A stretch of DNA of 64,000 nt from an uncultured Flammeovirgaceae bacterium (GCA_937883755.1 CAKZYA010000032.1:78824-142823); one strand, 5' to 3'. Positions 28,101 to 37,782 are shown, counted from the first letter of the stretch. The notes: generated by a model from the letters alone, not told the origin. Numbers and translations are program-made.

Positions 28101-28226
28101 CAATTAGTAGCTCAAGAGATGGATGGTCGTGCGTACAATGTTTTGCATGAAATTGGCGTACGCCCGAATATTTGGTATCTGACTAAGATCAGAAATCAGG
28201 ATCAGCCAGAAGAAACTAACGCATAA
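25101..28226 (+). CDS. actB: Alternative complex III subunit ActB: molybdopterin-type/iron-sulfur protein
   Basis: 1041 residues. A Tat-type signal sits unusually far inside (NPRRDFLKMMGFG, Arg47-Arg48), preceded by a conserved extension as in the TAT-variant family, and followed by LAAC (Cys66), a possible lipidation site. Residues about 85-700 are the molybdopterin-oxidoreductase-like domain, which in this complex holds no cofactor in known members. The C-terminal part is ferredoxin-like: CIGCGACTVAC from about residue 787, CQQCNNAPCETVCP, CIGTRYCANNCP and CTFC...CAESCP. The third motif has Thr in place of a Cys, fitting a [3Fe-4S] cluster. It passes electrons from quinol to ActA. Confidence 0.94.
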   Translation: MKQTKKRYWKGLEELRNDPEFVKHADKEFPEYLPMEAQSEREVSNPRRDFLKMMGFGISVATLAACEAPIRKAIPYVVKPVDVDPSIPNYYASTYMDGGDYCSIVVKTREGRPIKIEGNNRSGITMGGTNAQVQASVLSLYDKQRLQGPMMGGQAASWSDLDKDIRQKLSKGGAMALVSYTILSPTTQKAIDELLAAYPGMEHVQYDPISADGILAANQASFGKSAIPAYDFGKADVIVGVGADFLGTWIAPIIYSKQYAKTRKVSQQKKNMSRHYQFETALSLTGANADYRSQIKPSQEGAVVAQLYNLVAAKAGGTRVNAPEATDVKFLEKAANDLLSARGKSLVVSGSNDPAVQGMVNAINNLLGNYGETLDIDKPVHYRKGNNQAMEQMAQRLGQGQLKGVIFYNCNPVYDFHQGEVIGSALANADISISTSDRIDETTALVSHVAPDHHYLESWNDAMPQQGQLSLTQPTITPIFNTRQAQSSFLTWAGSTETDYYTYLRNNWQATAYSAQSGTGTFDMFWDKALYDGVLELSISTPSADMSADEATEEMMETSFMGNPASLASSISQNYGSTDNGLEVVFYQKVGIGNGRQANNPWLQEMPDPISKACWDNYVAIPQSMARELGLKMSEGKTRKAKVAIGEKSIELPVLVQPGQAPGTISIALGYGRTQAGKVADGLGQNIYPMLSKVNGHVAYYQTGVQFELLDDEYRIAQTQTHQTYMGRETVIQDALLSEYKENPKAGRYEFKVETYEGKKDPDEISLWQGHKYPNHHWVMAIDLNSCIGCGACTVACQVENNVPVVGRQEVINRRDMHWIRIDRYYSSDEELVDDPDATKLEIASDNPEVTFHPMLCQQCNNAPCETVCPVAATTHSTEGLNQMTYNRCIGTRYCANNCPYKVRRFNWFKYHDNKQFSDVNMAMNDDLGKMVLNPDVTVRARGVMEKCTFCVQRIQAGKLEAKKAGRRPIDGEINTACAESCPTEAITFGDYNDENSSISQLVAQEMDGRAYNVLHEIGVRPNIWYLTKIRNQDQPEETNA

Positions 28227-28241
28227 TTAAAATTTATTTTT

Positions 28242-29672
28242 ATGGAAGTAACGTCCGCAGTACGAAAGCCTTTAGTGACCGGGGGGAAAACCGTTCATGA
28301 TGTTACCGTAGATGTTTGCCGCCGAGTAGAGGAAAAACCTACCATTACTTGGTTTTTGGCCGTTGCCGTATCACTAGGATTATTAACGATTGGTCTTTAC
28401 TCTGTATTCCGTACTGTTTGGGATGGAATTGGGATGTGGGGTTTGAATAAAACAGTAGGTTGGGCTTGGGATATTACCAACTTCGTATGGTGGGTAGGTA
28501 TTGGTCACGCCGGAACGCTGATTTCGGCCATCTTACTATTGTTCCGTCAGCGCTGGAGAATGTCTATTAACCGGGCTGCGGAAGCAATGACAATCTTCGC
28601 TGTAATCTGTGCAGCCCTATTCCCAGTATTGCACATGGGACGTCCCTGGTTAGGGGCTTACTGGGCATTGCCACTACCCAATACGTTTGGTTCCCTGTGG
28701 GTAAACTTCAATTCTCCACTACTTTGGGATGTGTTTGCGATTAGTACTTACTTCACCGTTTCGCTTGTTTTCTGGTATATTGGTCTAATCCCTGATTTTG
28801 CTACTATCCGTGATCGAGCGCAGGGTATTATCTCTCGTACCATATATGGAGCCTTATCATTTGGTTGGAATGGCTCGGCTCGTACTTGGGAACGTTACGA
28901 ATCGGTTGCCCTAATTCTGGCAGGTTTAGCAACTCCTTTGGTGCTCTCAGTACACACTATTGTATCATTTGACTTTGCTACTTCGGTTATTCCGGGTTGG
29001 CATACTACGATCTTCCCGCCATACTTTGTGGCAGGGGCGATCTTCTCGGGTTTTGCGATGGTACTCACGCTGATGCTGATTACCCGTAAAGTCTATAAAC
29101 TGGAGGATTATATTACGATCAACCATATTGAGATGATGAACATTATCATCATCGTAACTGGATCAATAGTGGGTATCGCCTATATCACTGAGCTTTTCAT
29201 GGCTTGGTACTCAGGGGTAGAGTATGAGCAGTATGCTTTCCTAAACCGGGCTACGGGGCCGTATTGGTGGGCGTACTGGACAATGATGACCTGTAATGTA
29301 ATTTCGCCTCAGTTATTCTGGATTAAGAAGGTTAGAACAAGCATCGTAGCAACCTTCATTCTTTCTATTATCGTAAACATCGGAATGTGGTTTGAGCGAT
29401 TTGTGATTATTGTAACCTCCCTACACCGCGACTATATTCCTTCATCCTGGGCGATGTTCCAGCCAACTATTTACGACTTAGGGGACTATATCTTCAGCAT
29501 TGGCCTGTTCTTTACCTTATTCTTCTTATTTGCGAAGTTCTTCCCAGTAATCAATATGGCTGAGGTGAAGAGCATCATTAAGGCTACTTCGGAAAAACAG
29601 CCTGCGATGCGTAAGGCTGACACAACTACTCAGGAGGTAGAGGAGATGGCACCAACTACTTCAAAAAACTAA
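28242..29672 (+). CDS. actC: Alternative complex III subunit ActC, NrfD-like quinol-binding membrane protein
   Basis: 476 residues, nearly all hydrophobic helices between about residue 35 and 445, with a short soluble start and a charged C-terminus. Landmarks include [30 protein letters not shown] and [15 protein letters not shown], typical of the PsrC/NrfD fold that binds menaquinol and may carry protons. It starts 15 bases after actB and ends 4 bases before actD. Confidence 0.93.
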   Translation: MEVTSAVRKPLVTGGKTVHDVTVDVCRRVEEKPTITWFLAVAVSLGLLTIGLYSVFRTVWDGIGMWGLNKTVGWAWDITNFVWWVGIGHAGTLISAILLLFRQRWRMSINRAAEAMTIFAVICAALFPVLHMGRPWLGAYWALPLPNTFGSLWVNFNSPLLWDVFAISTYFTVSLVFWYIGLIPDFATIRDRAQGIISRTIYGALSFGWNGSARTWERYESVALILAGLATPLVLSVHTIVSFDFATSVIPGWHTTIFPPYFVAGAIFSGFAMVLTLMLITRKVYKLEDYITINHIEMMNIIIIVTGSIVGIAYITELFMAWYSGVEYEQYAFLNRATGPYWWAYWTMMTCNVISPQLFWIKKVRTSIVATFILSIIVNIGMWFERFVIIVTSLHRDYIPSSWAMFQPTIYDLGDYIFSIGLFFTLFFLFAKFFPVINMAEVKSIIKATSEKQPAMRKADTTTQEVEEMAPTTSKN

Positions 29673-29676
29673 CAAT

Positions 29677-30201
29677 ATGACCGCAGGAAATAAATTCTTA
29701 GTTGGCGTTTTTGATGACGACGACGTTTTGTTGAAAGCTGTTACTAAGGTACGAGAGTCAGGTATTCGTATTCACGAGTGCTACACTCCCTTTCCGGTAC
29801 ATGGGTTGGGAGATGCATTAGGCTACAAACGATCTAAGTTGCCTATCGCCGCTTTTATATTCGGAATGGTTGGAACCTCACTAGCCTTACTCATGCAGTT
29901 TTACATGATGGGGATTGACTGGCCGATGATCATCGGAGGAAAAGACTTCACTTCTATCGTTCCTTTCTTTCCTGTGACTTTCGAGTTAACAGTACTCTTA
30001 TCAGCCTTAGGAATGGTAGGCACCTTCATGGTCATCAGTGACTTACGACCCTACGGAAAGGCCAAAATTTTTGATCTAAGGGCAACCGACGATAAGTTTA
30101 TCATGGCCATTGATCTGGCAAAAAACAGTATTGATACTGCCGAAATCAAGCAAACCTTGGTGGGAGCCGGGGCAGTGGAAGTAAATGAAAAGCATAGCTA
30201 A
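29677..30201 (+). CDS. actD: Alternative complex III subunit ActD (DUF3341)
   Basis: 174 residues. A soluble N-terminal part (FLVGVFDDDDVLLKAVTKVR, CYTPFPVHGLGDALG) is typical of DUF3341. Two transmembrane helices follow (about 53-75 and 100-125), then a C-terminal soluble ferredoxin-like tail (RATDDKFIMAIDLAKN). It is a structural subunit packed against ActC/ActF. The stop is 4 bases before the preferred actE start. Confidence 0.9.
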   Translation: MTAGNKFLVGVFDDDDVLLKAVTKVRESGIRIHECYTPFPVHGLGDALGYKRSKLPIAAFIFGMVGTSLALLMQFYMMGIDWPMIIGGKDFTSIVPFFPVTFELTVLLSALGMVGTFMVISDLRPYGKAKIFDLRATDDKFIMAIDLAKNSIDTAEIKQTLVGAGAVEVNEKHS

Positions 30202-30205
30202 CAAT

Positions 30206-30823
30206 ATGAATCGACACTCAATCTACTCTCTGCTCATCCTGATTACAGTTTTGGCTGGATGCGATGCCGGAGGCGATTTTCAGGGACTGGAGTACGCGCC
30301 ACAGATGTACCATTCTACCCCTTACGAACCACTCACTCAGATTACTGATACTACTGAGGGAATGTGGCTAAGCTCCTTAGATAATGGAGTGGGGGAATTT
30401 TACAACTCTAATCCCTACAATCCGCATAAAATGAACTCGCGGATTCCCCCTGCTAATACCGTGCGACGTAATCCTAATGATTTTTTGCCGTATCGCATTC
30501 CTTACGATAGCATTGAGTTGGCTGCTCTTATTCTTGAGAACCCACTTGATTCTACTGAAGCAGTTTTGGCCGAAGGAAGGACACTCTACACTAAGTTTTG
30601 CTACCCTTGCCACGGCGGAGCAGGACAGGGCGACGGTCCGGTAGGGAAAGTTTATTTGGGCGTTCCCGCTTACAATAAAGGGCGGTACGTAGATATGACA
30701 GAAGGACATATTTTTCATACGATTACTCATGGGAGAGGGCGCATGAATGCCCACGGCTCTCAAATAGATATTGCCGATCGATGGAAAATAGTACGCTACG
30801 TACAGACTTTGCAACAACAATAA
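30206..30823 (+). CDS. actE: Alternative complex III subunit ActE, monoheme cytochrome c lipoprotein
   Basis: 205 residues from the ATG at 30206. The ATG at 30185 would overlap actD and add an unneeded leader. The lipobox TVLAGC is followed by DAGGDFQ. The single heme motif is CYPCH in FCYPCHGGAGQGDGPVG, with the axial Met probably in GRGRMNAHGS. It sits on the periplasmic face next to ActA and can hand electrons to oxidase or soluble cytochrome c. Confidence 0.92.
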   Translation: MNRHSIYSLLILITVLAGCDAGGDFQGLEYAPQMYHSTPYEPLTQITDTTEGMWLSSLDNGVGEFYNSNPYNPHKMNSRIPPANTVRRNPNDFLPYRIPYDSIELAALILENPLDSTEAVLAEGRTLYTKFCYPCHGGAGQGDGPVGKVYLGVPAYNKGRYVDMTEGHIFHTITHGRGRMNAHGSQIDIADRWKIVRYVQTLQQQ

Positions 30824-30840
30824 CTGATTAAAACAAACGC

Positions 30841-32154
30841 ATGGCGACTCATACAAATTCGGAAACTGTACAAGAAGAGTACTTCCAGTTTACCAGCGGA
30901 ATCAAAAAGCAACTCACAATTATCGGGGTTGTTGGAGCAGTTTTGTTTGTACTCGGAATATTATACCTGATGATTTGGGGGGGTGGCGGTCACGGACATG
31001 AGGCCGAAGTGGCTGGTGCAGCTGCTGAAGGAGCGCATGGTGAGCATGAGTTCCACTGGTACGAACGTCTGTTCACGAACTTGTGGATTAACAATGTGTA
31101 CTTCACTGGACTAGCGGTAATTGGTTTGTTCTTCACCGCACTACAGTATGCGGCTCAAGCCGGTTGGTCAGCATCTATCAAGCGGATCCCGGAAGCTTTC
31201 GGGGCTTGGTTGCCCTATGCTGGTATTTTAATGGTGGGAGTATTTGTTGCAGCTTGGCTAAGTCATAGTAATTTGTTCCATTGGACACACAGCTATTTGT
31301 ACGATGAGGCTGACCCTCGTTACGATGCAATTATTGCAGGAAAACAGGCTTATCTGAATATTCCGTTCTATCTCGGTCGGATGGTATTGTATTTTGTAAT
31401 ATGGTTTATGGGATACAAATACATTCGCAAAGAATCATTAGCTGAAGATAAATTAGGCGGTACAAGCCACTTTCACAAGTTGGTAAAGTACTCAACTATC
31501 TTTATCATCCTGTTTGCTGTTACTTCCTCAACCTCGGCTTGGGATTGGGTACTATCCATAGATACTCACTGGTTTAGTACTATGTTCGGTTGGTACGTTT
31601 TTGCTAGTTGGTTTGTGTCAGGTTTAGCAGCTACAACGCTGATTGTAGTGCGTTTGCGGGAAGCTGGCTACTTAACAATAATTAATTCCAGCCACCTGCA
31701 CGATCTGGGAAAATTTGTATTTGCTTTCAGTATTTTTTGGGCTTATGTATGGTTTGGACAGTTTTTGTTAATCTACTACGCTAACATCCCTGAAGAAACC
31801 ATTTACTTCGTAGAGCGGCTTAGCAGTGACTATTATTCTCCTATCTTTTTCATCAATTTAATCCTGAACTTCTTCTTTCCGTTTCTGGTTTTTATGACAA
31901 GAGATTCTAAACGGCATACAATATTTATTAAAGTCGTTTGCACCGTAGTGCTAGTCGGGCACTGGTTAGACTTCTACCTGATGGTAACTCCTGGAGTCTT
32001 AAAAGAAAATGGAAGTTTTGGAATTTTAGAAGTTGGGTTAGCAATGGTATACCTAGCGGCCTTCTTATTTGTAGTGCTTGGCAACTTGGCTAAGGCACCA
32101 CTAGTAGCTCGCAACCACCCAATGTTACAAGAAAGTTTACATCATCATACGTAA
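30841..32154 (+). CDS. actF: Alternative complex III subunit ActF, second NrfD-like membrane protein
   Basis: 437 residues, multi-helix membrane protein. After the first helix there is a His/Gly/Ala-rich periplasmic loop (GGGGHGHEAEVAGAAAEGAH) that may bind metal or simply be flexible. Landmarks include WLSHSNLFHWTHSYLYDEADP, SSTSAWDWVLSIDTHWFSTM and LVGHWLDFYLMVTPG, typical of ActF. It ends the act segment; coxB begins 22 bases later on the same strand, supporting a complex III-oxidase supercomplex. Confidence 0.92.
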   Translation: MATHTNSETVQEEYFQFTSGIKKQLTIIGVVGAVLFVLGILYLMIWGGGGHGHEAEVAGAAAEGAHGEHEFHWYERLFTNLWINNVYFTGLAVIGLFFTALQYAAQAGWSASIKRIPEAFGAWLPYAGILMVGVFVAAWLSHSNLFHWTHSYLYDEADPRYDAIIAGKQAYLNIPFYLGRMVLYFVIWFMGYKYIRKESLAEDKLGGTSHFHKLVKYSTIFIILFAVTSSTSAWDWVLSIDTHWFSTMFGWYVFASWFVSGLAATTLIVVRLREAGYLTIINSSHLHDLGKFVFAFSIFWAYVWFGQFLLIYYANIPEETIYFVERLSSDYYSPIFFINLILNFFFPFLVFMTRDSKRHTIFIKVVCTVVLVGHWLDFYLMVTPGVLKENGSFGILEVGLAMVYLAAFLFVVLGNLAKAPLVARNHPMLQESLHHHT

Positions 32155-32175
32155 CAGATTGATAATTCAATAGAT

Positions 32176-33213
32176 ATGGTTCAGTTTTTAGCAGTAGTTG
32201 GAATAGTTCTTTTTCTAGTAATCCTCTTTACTATTCTGAGGATTCTTAGATTGTTGAATGTAGCGCGTGGTACCGATAAAAAGTATGCTTCTACGGGAAA
32301 CAAAGTAAACGCAATGCTTTTTATGGCCTTCCTAATTATTATGGGAGGTTTAATGGTTTGGTATTCAGTAGCTGAGTTTGATAAGTATGATCCTCCTGTA
32401 GCCTCAGAGCATGGGGTAGTCACTGATCAGTTATTTTGGATCACAATGGGAGTAACCGGGTTTATCTTTATCCTAACTCACATTTTACTATTTTACTTTT
32501 CTTATCGCTATCAGTACAAAGAGACTAGTAGAGCACTATTTTATCCCGATAATAGCAAATTAGAGGTGATTTGGACAGTAATCCCAGCCATTGTACTATC
32601 TGTTTTAGTATTCTCTGGTTGGAAAGCCTGGACAGATATTACTTCTAAAGCACCCGATGACTCAGAAGTGATCGAAATACTCGGTTATCAGTTTGGTTGG
32701 ACCGTTCGTTACCCAGGAACTGATAATCAGTTAGGAAATTATGACTATCGTCTGATTGATGCTGAGAATATTTGGGGAATGGATTTCACCGACAAAGCAT
32801 CCTTTGATGACTTTACATCTACCACTGAGATTCATGTGCCAAAGGGCAAGCCGGTACTGTTCAAGATACGGGCTAGAGATGTACTACATAGTGTATATGT
32901 TCCTGAGTTCCGCTTGAAGCAAGATGCAGTCCCTGGAATGCCGACCCGTTTCTGGTTTACTGCTACCAAGACTACAGCTGAGATGCGAGAAGAGACGGGT
33001 GACCCTGACTACAACTATAATGTATTCTGTACGGAGGTATGCGGACGGGGACACTTCTCAATGCGTTTACGCCTGGTAGTAGATGAACCAGCCGAATATG
33101 AGGCTTGGAAAGCCGGAAAGCAACCTTGGTTGCAAGGAAATCCTGATTATCTGGCCAAAGTACCAAGCGATTTGAAGGAGTTAGCTGTGGTAAGTGCAGG
33201 CATAGAAGAATAA
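32176..33213 (+). CDS. coxB: Cytochrome c oxidase subunit II
   Basis: 345 residues with four hydrophobic segments before the CuA domain (about 4-24, 46-66, 89-110, 131-150), two more than the classical pair. The CuA ligands are all present: His238 (DVLHSVYVPEF), Cys285, Cys289 (CTEVCGRGH), His293 and Met296. No heme c domain is fused at the C-terminus, so the electron donor must be external, consistent with the cytochromes of the adjacent act complex. Confidence 0.95.
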   Translation: MVQFLAVVGIVLFLVILFTILRILRLLNVARGTDKKYASTGNKVNAMLFMAFLIIMGGLMVWYSVAEFDKYDPPVASEHGVVTDQLFWITMGVTGFIFILTHILLFYFSYRYQYKETSRALFYPDNSKLEVIWTVIPAIVLSVLVFSGWKAWTDITSKAPDDSEVIEILGYQFGWTVRYPGTDNQLGNYDYRLIDAENIWGMDFTDKASFDDFTSTTEIHVPKGKPVLFKIRARDVLHSVYVPEFRLKQDAVPGMPTRFWFTATKTTAEMREETGDPDYNYNVFCTEVCGRGHFSMRLRLVVDEPAEYEAWKAGKQPWLQGNPDYLAKVPSDLKELAVVSAGIEE

Positions 33214-33264
33214 AGAATAGAAGTAGAAAAGATCAATTAAGAGAGAGCTTATAATCAAAATATT

Positions 33265-35145
33265 ATGGCAACGGCAAACATTGAACACGCGGTAGAAAAC
33301 AGTCACGCTCACGAAGAAGAGCACCATCACGAAGATAACTTTATCACCAAGTATATATTTAGCCAGGATCATAAAATGATTGGCAAGCAGTTCCTGATTA
33401 CAGGTATTCTGTGGGCATTCATAGGTGGTCTATTGTCAATCCTTTTCCGATTGCAGCTTGGCTTTCCGGGTATGGACATGACATTTCTGAAGCCGCTGTT
33501 AGGAGGGTGGATTTCTGAAACCGGTAGTCTTGATCCTGAGTTCTATCTCGCTATGGTTACAATGCACGGAACCATCATGGTATTCTTTGTGCTAACGGCT
33601 GGTTTGAGCGGTACTTTCAGTAATTTCTTAATCCCTCTGCAGATTGGGGCGCGGGATATGGCCTCAGGTTTTATGAATATGCTATCGTACTGGTTTTTCT
33701 TCTTAGCCAGTGTGATTATGCTATCATCCTTATTTCTAGAAACTGGTCCAGCGGCTGGAGGCTGGGTAGTTTATCCGCCATTAAGTGCATTGCCTCAGGC
33801 AATTCAAGGTTCGGGAATGGGAATGACTTTATGGTTGATAGCGATGGTATTCTTTATCGCTTCCACGCTGTTAGGCGGTATCAACTATATTACCACAATT
33901 ATAAATCTTCGCACCAAAGGGATGTCGTTTGCGCGGCTCCCGCTTACTATTTGGGCGTTTTTCTTAACGGCTATTATCGGCTTACTTTCGTTTCCAGTAC
34001 TAGTGGCTGCTGCTTTACTTTTAGTATTTGATCGTAGCTTCGGAACTAGCTTCTATCTTTCTGAGATATTTATTAATGGCGAAGCCCTTCCTAATATTGG
34101 TGGTAGCCCTATTCTATATCAACATTTATTCTGGTTCTTAGGTCACCCTGAAGTATATATTGTATTACTACCAGCATTAGGGATCACTTCCGAGATTATT
34201 GCCACTAACTCTCGCAAGCCTATATTCGGTTACCGAGCCATGGTAGGTTCAATGTTGGGAATTACGATTCTATCATTCGTGGTATGGGCACACCATATGT
34301 TCGTATCGGGTCTAAATCCTTTCTTAGGGTCTATTTTCATGTTCTTGACGCTGATCATTGCCGTTCCTTCAGCAGTAAAAGTCTTTAACTATTTGACTAC
34401 TCTCTGGAAAGGTAATATTCGCTTTACCACTGCCATGATGTTCTCCATTGGACTAGTGTCAGTATTTATATCGGGCGGGCTGACAGGTATTTTCTTGGGA
34501 AATTCTGCCATTGATATACAACTGCATGATACATACTTTGTAGTAGCTCACTTCCACTTAGTAATGGGAAGTGCCTCTTTCTTCGGATTGATGGCTGGGG
34601 TGTATCATTGGTTCCCGAAAATGTTTGGGCGAATGATGGATAAAGGATTAGGTTACGTACACTTTTGGTTAACATTTGTTGGAGTGTATATGGTATTTTT
34701 CCCGATGCACTACATCGGTATCAACGGTTTCCCTCGTCGCTACTACTCATTCACCACTTTTGATCCATTTGGGGCATTTGCTGATCTGAATATGTTCATT
34801 AGTATTGCCGCAATTATCACCTTCATTGGTCAATTCGTATTTGCATATAACTTCTTTTACAGTATGTTCCGAGGCCGCTTAGCACCTCTGAATCCTTGGA
34901 AGTCAAATACACTAGAGTGGACAACATCCCGATTCCCCGGTCACGGGAACTGGGTAGGTGAGATTCCTACGGTATATCGTTGGGCTTATGATTACAGCAA
35001 GCCCGGTGCACCAGAAGATTATATTCCTCAAACGGTTCCATTCTCAGAAACCCCTGAGTCTAATTTGCCCTATGAGAACGATATGATTGGCATCGAGCGC
35101 GAAGGGGAAAAGACCGAAAAGGTGAATGAATCCAACGCCAAGTAA
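33265..35145 (+). CDS. coxA: Cytochrome c oxidase subunit I (A-type heme-copper oxidase)
   Basis: 626 residues, 12 or more membrane helices. The redox ligands are readable: His101 (VTMHGTIM) and His431 for the low-spin heme, His429 (VVAHFHLVMG) for the high-spin heme, His294 with Tyr298 (HPEVY, the crosslinked Tyr of A-type enzymes) and His343-His344 (WAHHMFVSG) for CuB. The N-terminus is His/Glu-rich (NSHAHEEEHHHEDN), possibly a copper-binding tail. The 3' end overlaps ctaA by 20 bases, indicating translational coupling with heme A synthesis. Confidence 0.96.
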   Translation: MATANIEHAVENSHAHEEEHHHEDNFITKYIFSQDHKMIGKQFLITGILWAFIGGLLSILFRLQLGFPGMDMTFLKPLLGGWISETGSLDPEFYLAMVTMHGTIMVFFVLTAGLSGTFSNFLIPLQIGARDMASGFMNMLSYWFFFLASVIMLSSLFLETGPAAGGWVVYPPLSALPQAIQGSGMGMTLWLIAMVFFIASTLLGGINYITTIINLRTKGMSFARLPLTIWAFFLTAIIGLLSFPVLVAAALLLVFDRSFGTSFYLSEIFINGEALPNIGGSPILYQHLFWFLGHPEVYIVLLPALGITSEIIATNSRKPIFGYRAMVGSMLGITILSFVVWAHHMFVSGLNPFLGSIFMFLTLIIAVPSAVKVFNYLTTLWKGNIRFTTAMMFSIGLVSVFISGGLTGIFLGNSAIDIQLHDTYFVVAHFHLVMGSASFFGLMAGVYHWFPKMFGRMMDKGLGYVHFWLTFVGVYMVFFPMHYIGINGFPRRYYSFTTFDPFGAFADLNMFISIAAIITFIGQFVFAYNFFYSMFRGRLAPLNPWKSNTLEWTTSRFPGHGNWVGEIPTVYRWAYDYSKPGAPEDYIPQTVPFSETPESNLPYENDMIGIEREGEKTEKVNESNAK

Positions 35146-36232
35146 GCTGCTTCCCGGACTCAGTGTCGTTACACTAATAGCAGTTTATCTCCTAATACTT
35201 GTAGGAGGTATTGTCCGTAGCACCGGTTCAGGGATGGGCTGCCCCGACTGGCCCAAATGCTTTGACAGCTGGATACCTCCTACCGAGGTGTCTCAGCTTC
35301 CTGTTGATTACAAAGAAGTCTACGCTCAGCAACGTGCAGCAAAAAATGAGCGGTTCCTAGCTTATTTAGGATTTCTAGGATTAGGTAATGGTGATTTGTC
35401 TGACCGAATCAAGAATGATAAGTCCATTCTTGTTGAAGCTGATTTTAATGCTGCAAAAACTTGGATAGAGTACGTAAATCGGCTGATTGGGGCAGTTATC
35501 GGAATACTCATATTCGCTACATTTTTAGCCTCCTTAAAGTACTGGAAATTGGATCGGAGTGTAACTTGGATAGCGTTTGCATCTGTCATCTTGGTGGGTT
35601 TTCAAGGTTGGATCGGTTCCATTGTAGTATCTACCAACCTGCTTCCTGGTATGATTACCTTTCATATGCTATTAGCCCTAATTATCGTTGGGTTACTGAT
35701 CTATGTTGCCTTCCGTGCCCAGCCATCAGAAGCGAGTCAGGCATCCTCTCTACCCCAATCAGAAGAAGTAAAAGTTAATGGGCTACTGATAGCCCTGCTT
35801 ATACTTACGTTGGGACAAATTTTGCTAGGTACTCAGGTGCGCGAATCAGTTGATATAGTAGCAAAAGAACTGGGTGATGAGCAGCGAGAGCAATGGATAG
35901 ACGCTCTGGGAGGTGTTTTTACTTTACATCGTTCTCTGTCATTTATTGTTATTGCAGCCCATTTGTGGTTAGCGGCTACTCTTTATCAACGTTTTGGGAT
36001 TAGCGGAAACATCACCCGCTGGAGTTTGATACTGCTAGTAGTCATTGGAATGGAGGTGGTTTCTGGAGCTGTCATGGCTTATTTTGGAATTCCCCGAGTA
36101 GCTCAGCCTGTTCATTTACTACTAGCTACTGTGGCATTTGGAATTCAATTGTTCTTATTGATGAAACTGAATGTATCTCAAGTTATTAATTCTAACTTAA
36201 CGAAGGACGCTCAGGAATATGCAGGTTACTAG
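35126..36232 (+). CDS. ctaA: Heme A synthase (COX15/CtaA family)
   Basis: 368 residues, about eight membrane helices. The family hallmark GGIVRSTGSGMGCPDWPKCF is near the N-terminus (two Cys in the CPDWPKC loop). Heme-ligand histidines lie in ITFHMLLALI, TLHRSLSFIV and PVHLLLATV. It oxidises heme O to heme A. It overlaps coxA by 20 bases and ctaB by 14 bases. Length fits the family. Confidence 0.93.
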   Translation: MNPTPSKLLPGLSVVTLIAVYLLILVGGIVRSTGSGMGCPDWPKCFDSWIPPTEVSQLPVDYKEVYAQQRAAKNERFLAYLGFLGLGNGDLSDRIKNDKSILVEADFNAAKTWIEYVNRLIGAVIGILIFATFLASLKYWKLDRSVTWIAFASVILVGFQGWIGSIVVSTNLLPGMITFHMLLALIIVGLLIYVAFRAQPSEASQASSLPQSEEVKVNGLLIALLILTLGQILLGTQVRESVDIVAKELGDEQREQWIDALGGVFTLHRSLSFIVIAAHLWLAATLYQRFGISGNITRWSLILLVVIGMEVVSGAVMAYFGIPRVAQPVHLLLATVAFGIQLFLLMKLNVSQVINSNLTKDAQEYAGY

Positions 36233-37112
36233 AGAAATCAATATATATCAGGTGTGGTACGATAAGCTCAAAAGTTACACTGCACTTCTTAAGGTACGTT
36301 TATCCTTATTGGTAGCTTTCTCCTCAGGCTTTGGGTTTGCTTTAGCTTCCGTAGGGCAAATTGACTGGGTTCAGTTAGTTATTTTGTTCATTGGTGGGTT
36401 TTTCCTATCAGGCGCTTCCTCGGCGGTCAACCAAATTATTGAGCAGGATTACGATCGCCTAATGTCCCGTACTAAGAATCGCCCACTTCCTGAGGGAAGA
36501 ATAACTACTGCTGAAGCAGTAAGAGTTGCTTTGGTAGTAGGCAGTGCGGGCATGTTTCTGCTAGCGCAGTTCACTAATCCGCTAACTACCGGGTTAGCAT
36601 TTCTGTCTTTTGTTCTATACAGTTTTGTATACACACCGCTTAAGCGGGTAGGGCCAATCGCAGTGTTGGTAGGAGCGGTTCCTGGAGCATTACCACCTCT
36701 GTTGGGTTGGACGGCAGTAACCGGAGCTATTACTCATGAAGCCTTGGTTATTTTTGCTATACAGTTTATCTGGCAGTTTCCTCATTTTTGGGCAATTGCC
36801 TGGGTAGCTGATGCAGACTATCGTAAAGCAGGCTTTAAACTGTTACCATCCAAAGGAGGGCAGACGGTACAATCAGCAGTACAGATTATGACGTACACGC
36901 TTTTTCTAATACCTCTAGGGTTACTTCCTCTGAAATTTGGCATCACTGGGGTAGATTCGGCGATTGTAGCAACGGTTTGTGGAGTATTGTTCTTGGGGCA
37001 GACATTTCGTTTGATGGTAGACGGTTCCCGAAAAAAGGCATTACACATTATGTTTGGATCATTCATCTACTTACCAGTAGTACAAGTTGCGTATTTGTTA
37101 GACAAAGTTTAA
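36219..37112 (+). CDS. ctaB: Protoheme IX farnesyltransferase (heme O synthase)
   Basis: 297 residues, UbiA-type polytopic prenyltransferase. The first Asp-rich motif is NQIIEQDYDRLMSRTKNRPL (Asp77, Asp79) and the second region is ADADYRKAGFKLLP. It converts protoheme to heme O, the substrate of CtaA. Its start lies inside the end of ctaA. Confidence 0.94.
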   Translation: MQVTREINIYQVWYDKLKSYTALLKVRLSLLVAFSSGFGFALASVGQIDWVQLVILFIGGFFLSGASSAVNQIIEQDYDRLMSRTKNRPLPEGRITTAEAVRVALVVGSAGMFLLAQFTNPLTTGLAFLSFVLYSFVYTPLKRVGPIAVLVGAVPGALPPLLGWTAVTGAITHEALVIFAIQFIWQFPHFWAIAWVADADYRKAGFKLLPSKGGQTVQSAVQIMTYTLFLIPLGLLPLKFGITGVDSAIVATVCGVLFLGQTFRLMVDGSRKKALHIMFGSFIYLPVVQVAYLLDKV

Positions 37113-37122
37113 CCGAAAAGTA

Positions 37123-37731
37123 ATGGAGAGATCAGTAGATATAGAAAAAGAATTAGATGGAATAACGCTGCGGGAAGAACCCCAGCCGATTTTATCAATG
37201 CACCCTCAGAAGTTTGCTCTGTGGCTGTTTATTGTTACAGTTGTGATGATCTTCGCAGCTTTTACTAGTGCGTATATTGTACGGCGGTCAGAAGGCAACT
37301 GGCTAGATTTTGAGTTGCCATCTCTGTTTGGAATTACCTCAGGGATTATTTTGCTCAGTAGTATTAGTATGCATTGGGCTTATATCTCGGCTAAAAAAGA
37401 CCGAATAGCTCAATTAAGAATTGCTCTAGTTTCCACATTAGTCTTGGGGATAGCCTTCCTGATTGGACAGTTCTCAGCTTGGGGCGCATTAGTAGATATA
37501 GAAGTGTTTTTTGTAGGTAACCCAGCAGGTTCGTTCGTATATGTATTGAGCGGAGTACACGGTTTACATATTATAAGTGCACTTATTTTCTTAGTAGTAG
37601 TATTAGTCAAAGCCTTTCGATATCGGGTACATAGTAAGCAAATGGATACTATGGAGATGTGTGTAACCTATTGGCATTTTTTAGATGGACTTTGGCTATA
37701 TTTATTTCTATTTTTACTGCTCAATCGCTAA
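37123..37731 (+). CDS. Cytochrome c oxidase subunit III (first of two)
   Basis: 202 residues, five membrane helices. Subunit III signatures are FAAFTSAYIVRRSEGNW, HGLHIISALIFLVVV and the terminal YWHFLDGLWLYLFLFLLLN. It belongs to the short, Bacteroidota-type subunit III. A second, longer subunit III gene follows 51 bases downstream; both copies look intact, and this pairing is usual in the phylum. Confidence 0.88.
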   Translation: MERSVDIEKELDGITLREEPQPILSMHPQKFALWLFIVTVVMIFAAFTSAYIVRRSEGNWLDFELPSLFGITSGIILLSSISMHWAYISAKKDRIAQLRIALVSTLVLGIAFLIGQFSAWGALVDIEVFFVGNPAGSFVYVLSGVHGLHIISALIFLVVVLVKAFRYRVHSKQMDTMEMCVTYWHFLDGLWLYLFLFLLLNR

Positions 37732-37782
37732 CTAGCAGATAAACCAACAGACAGACTTAATTTTTGAATCAATAATAATCTT

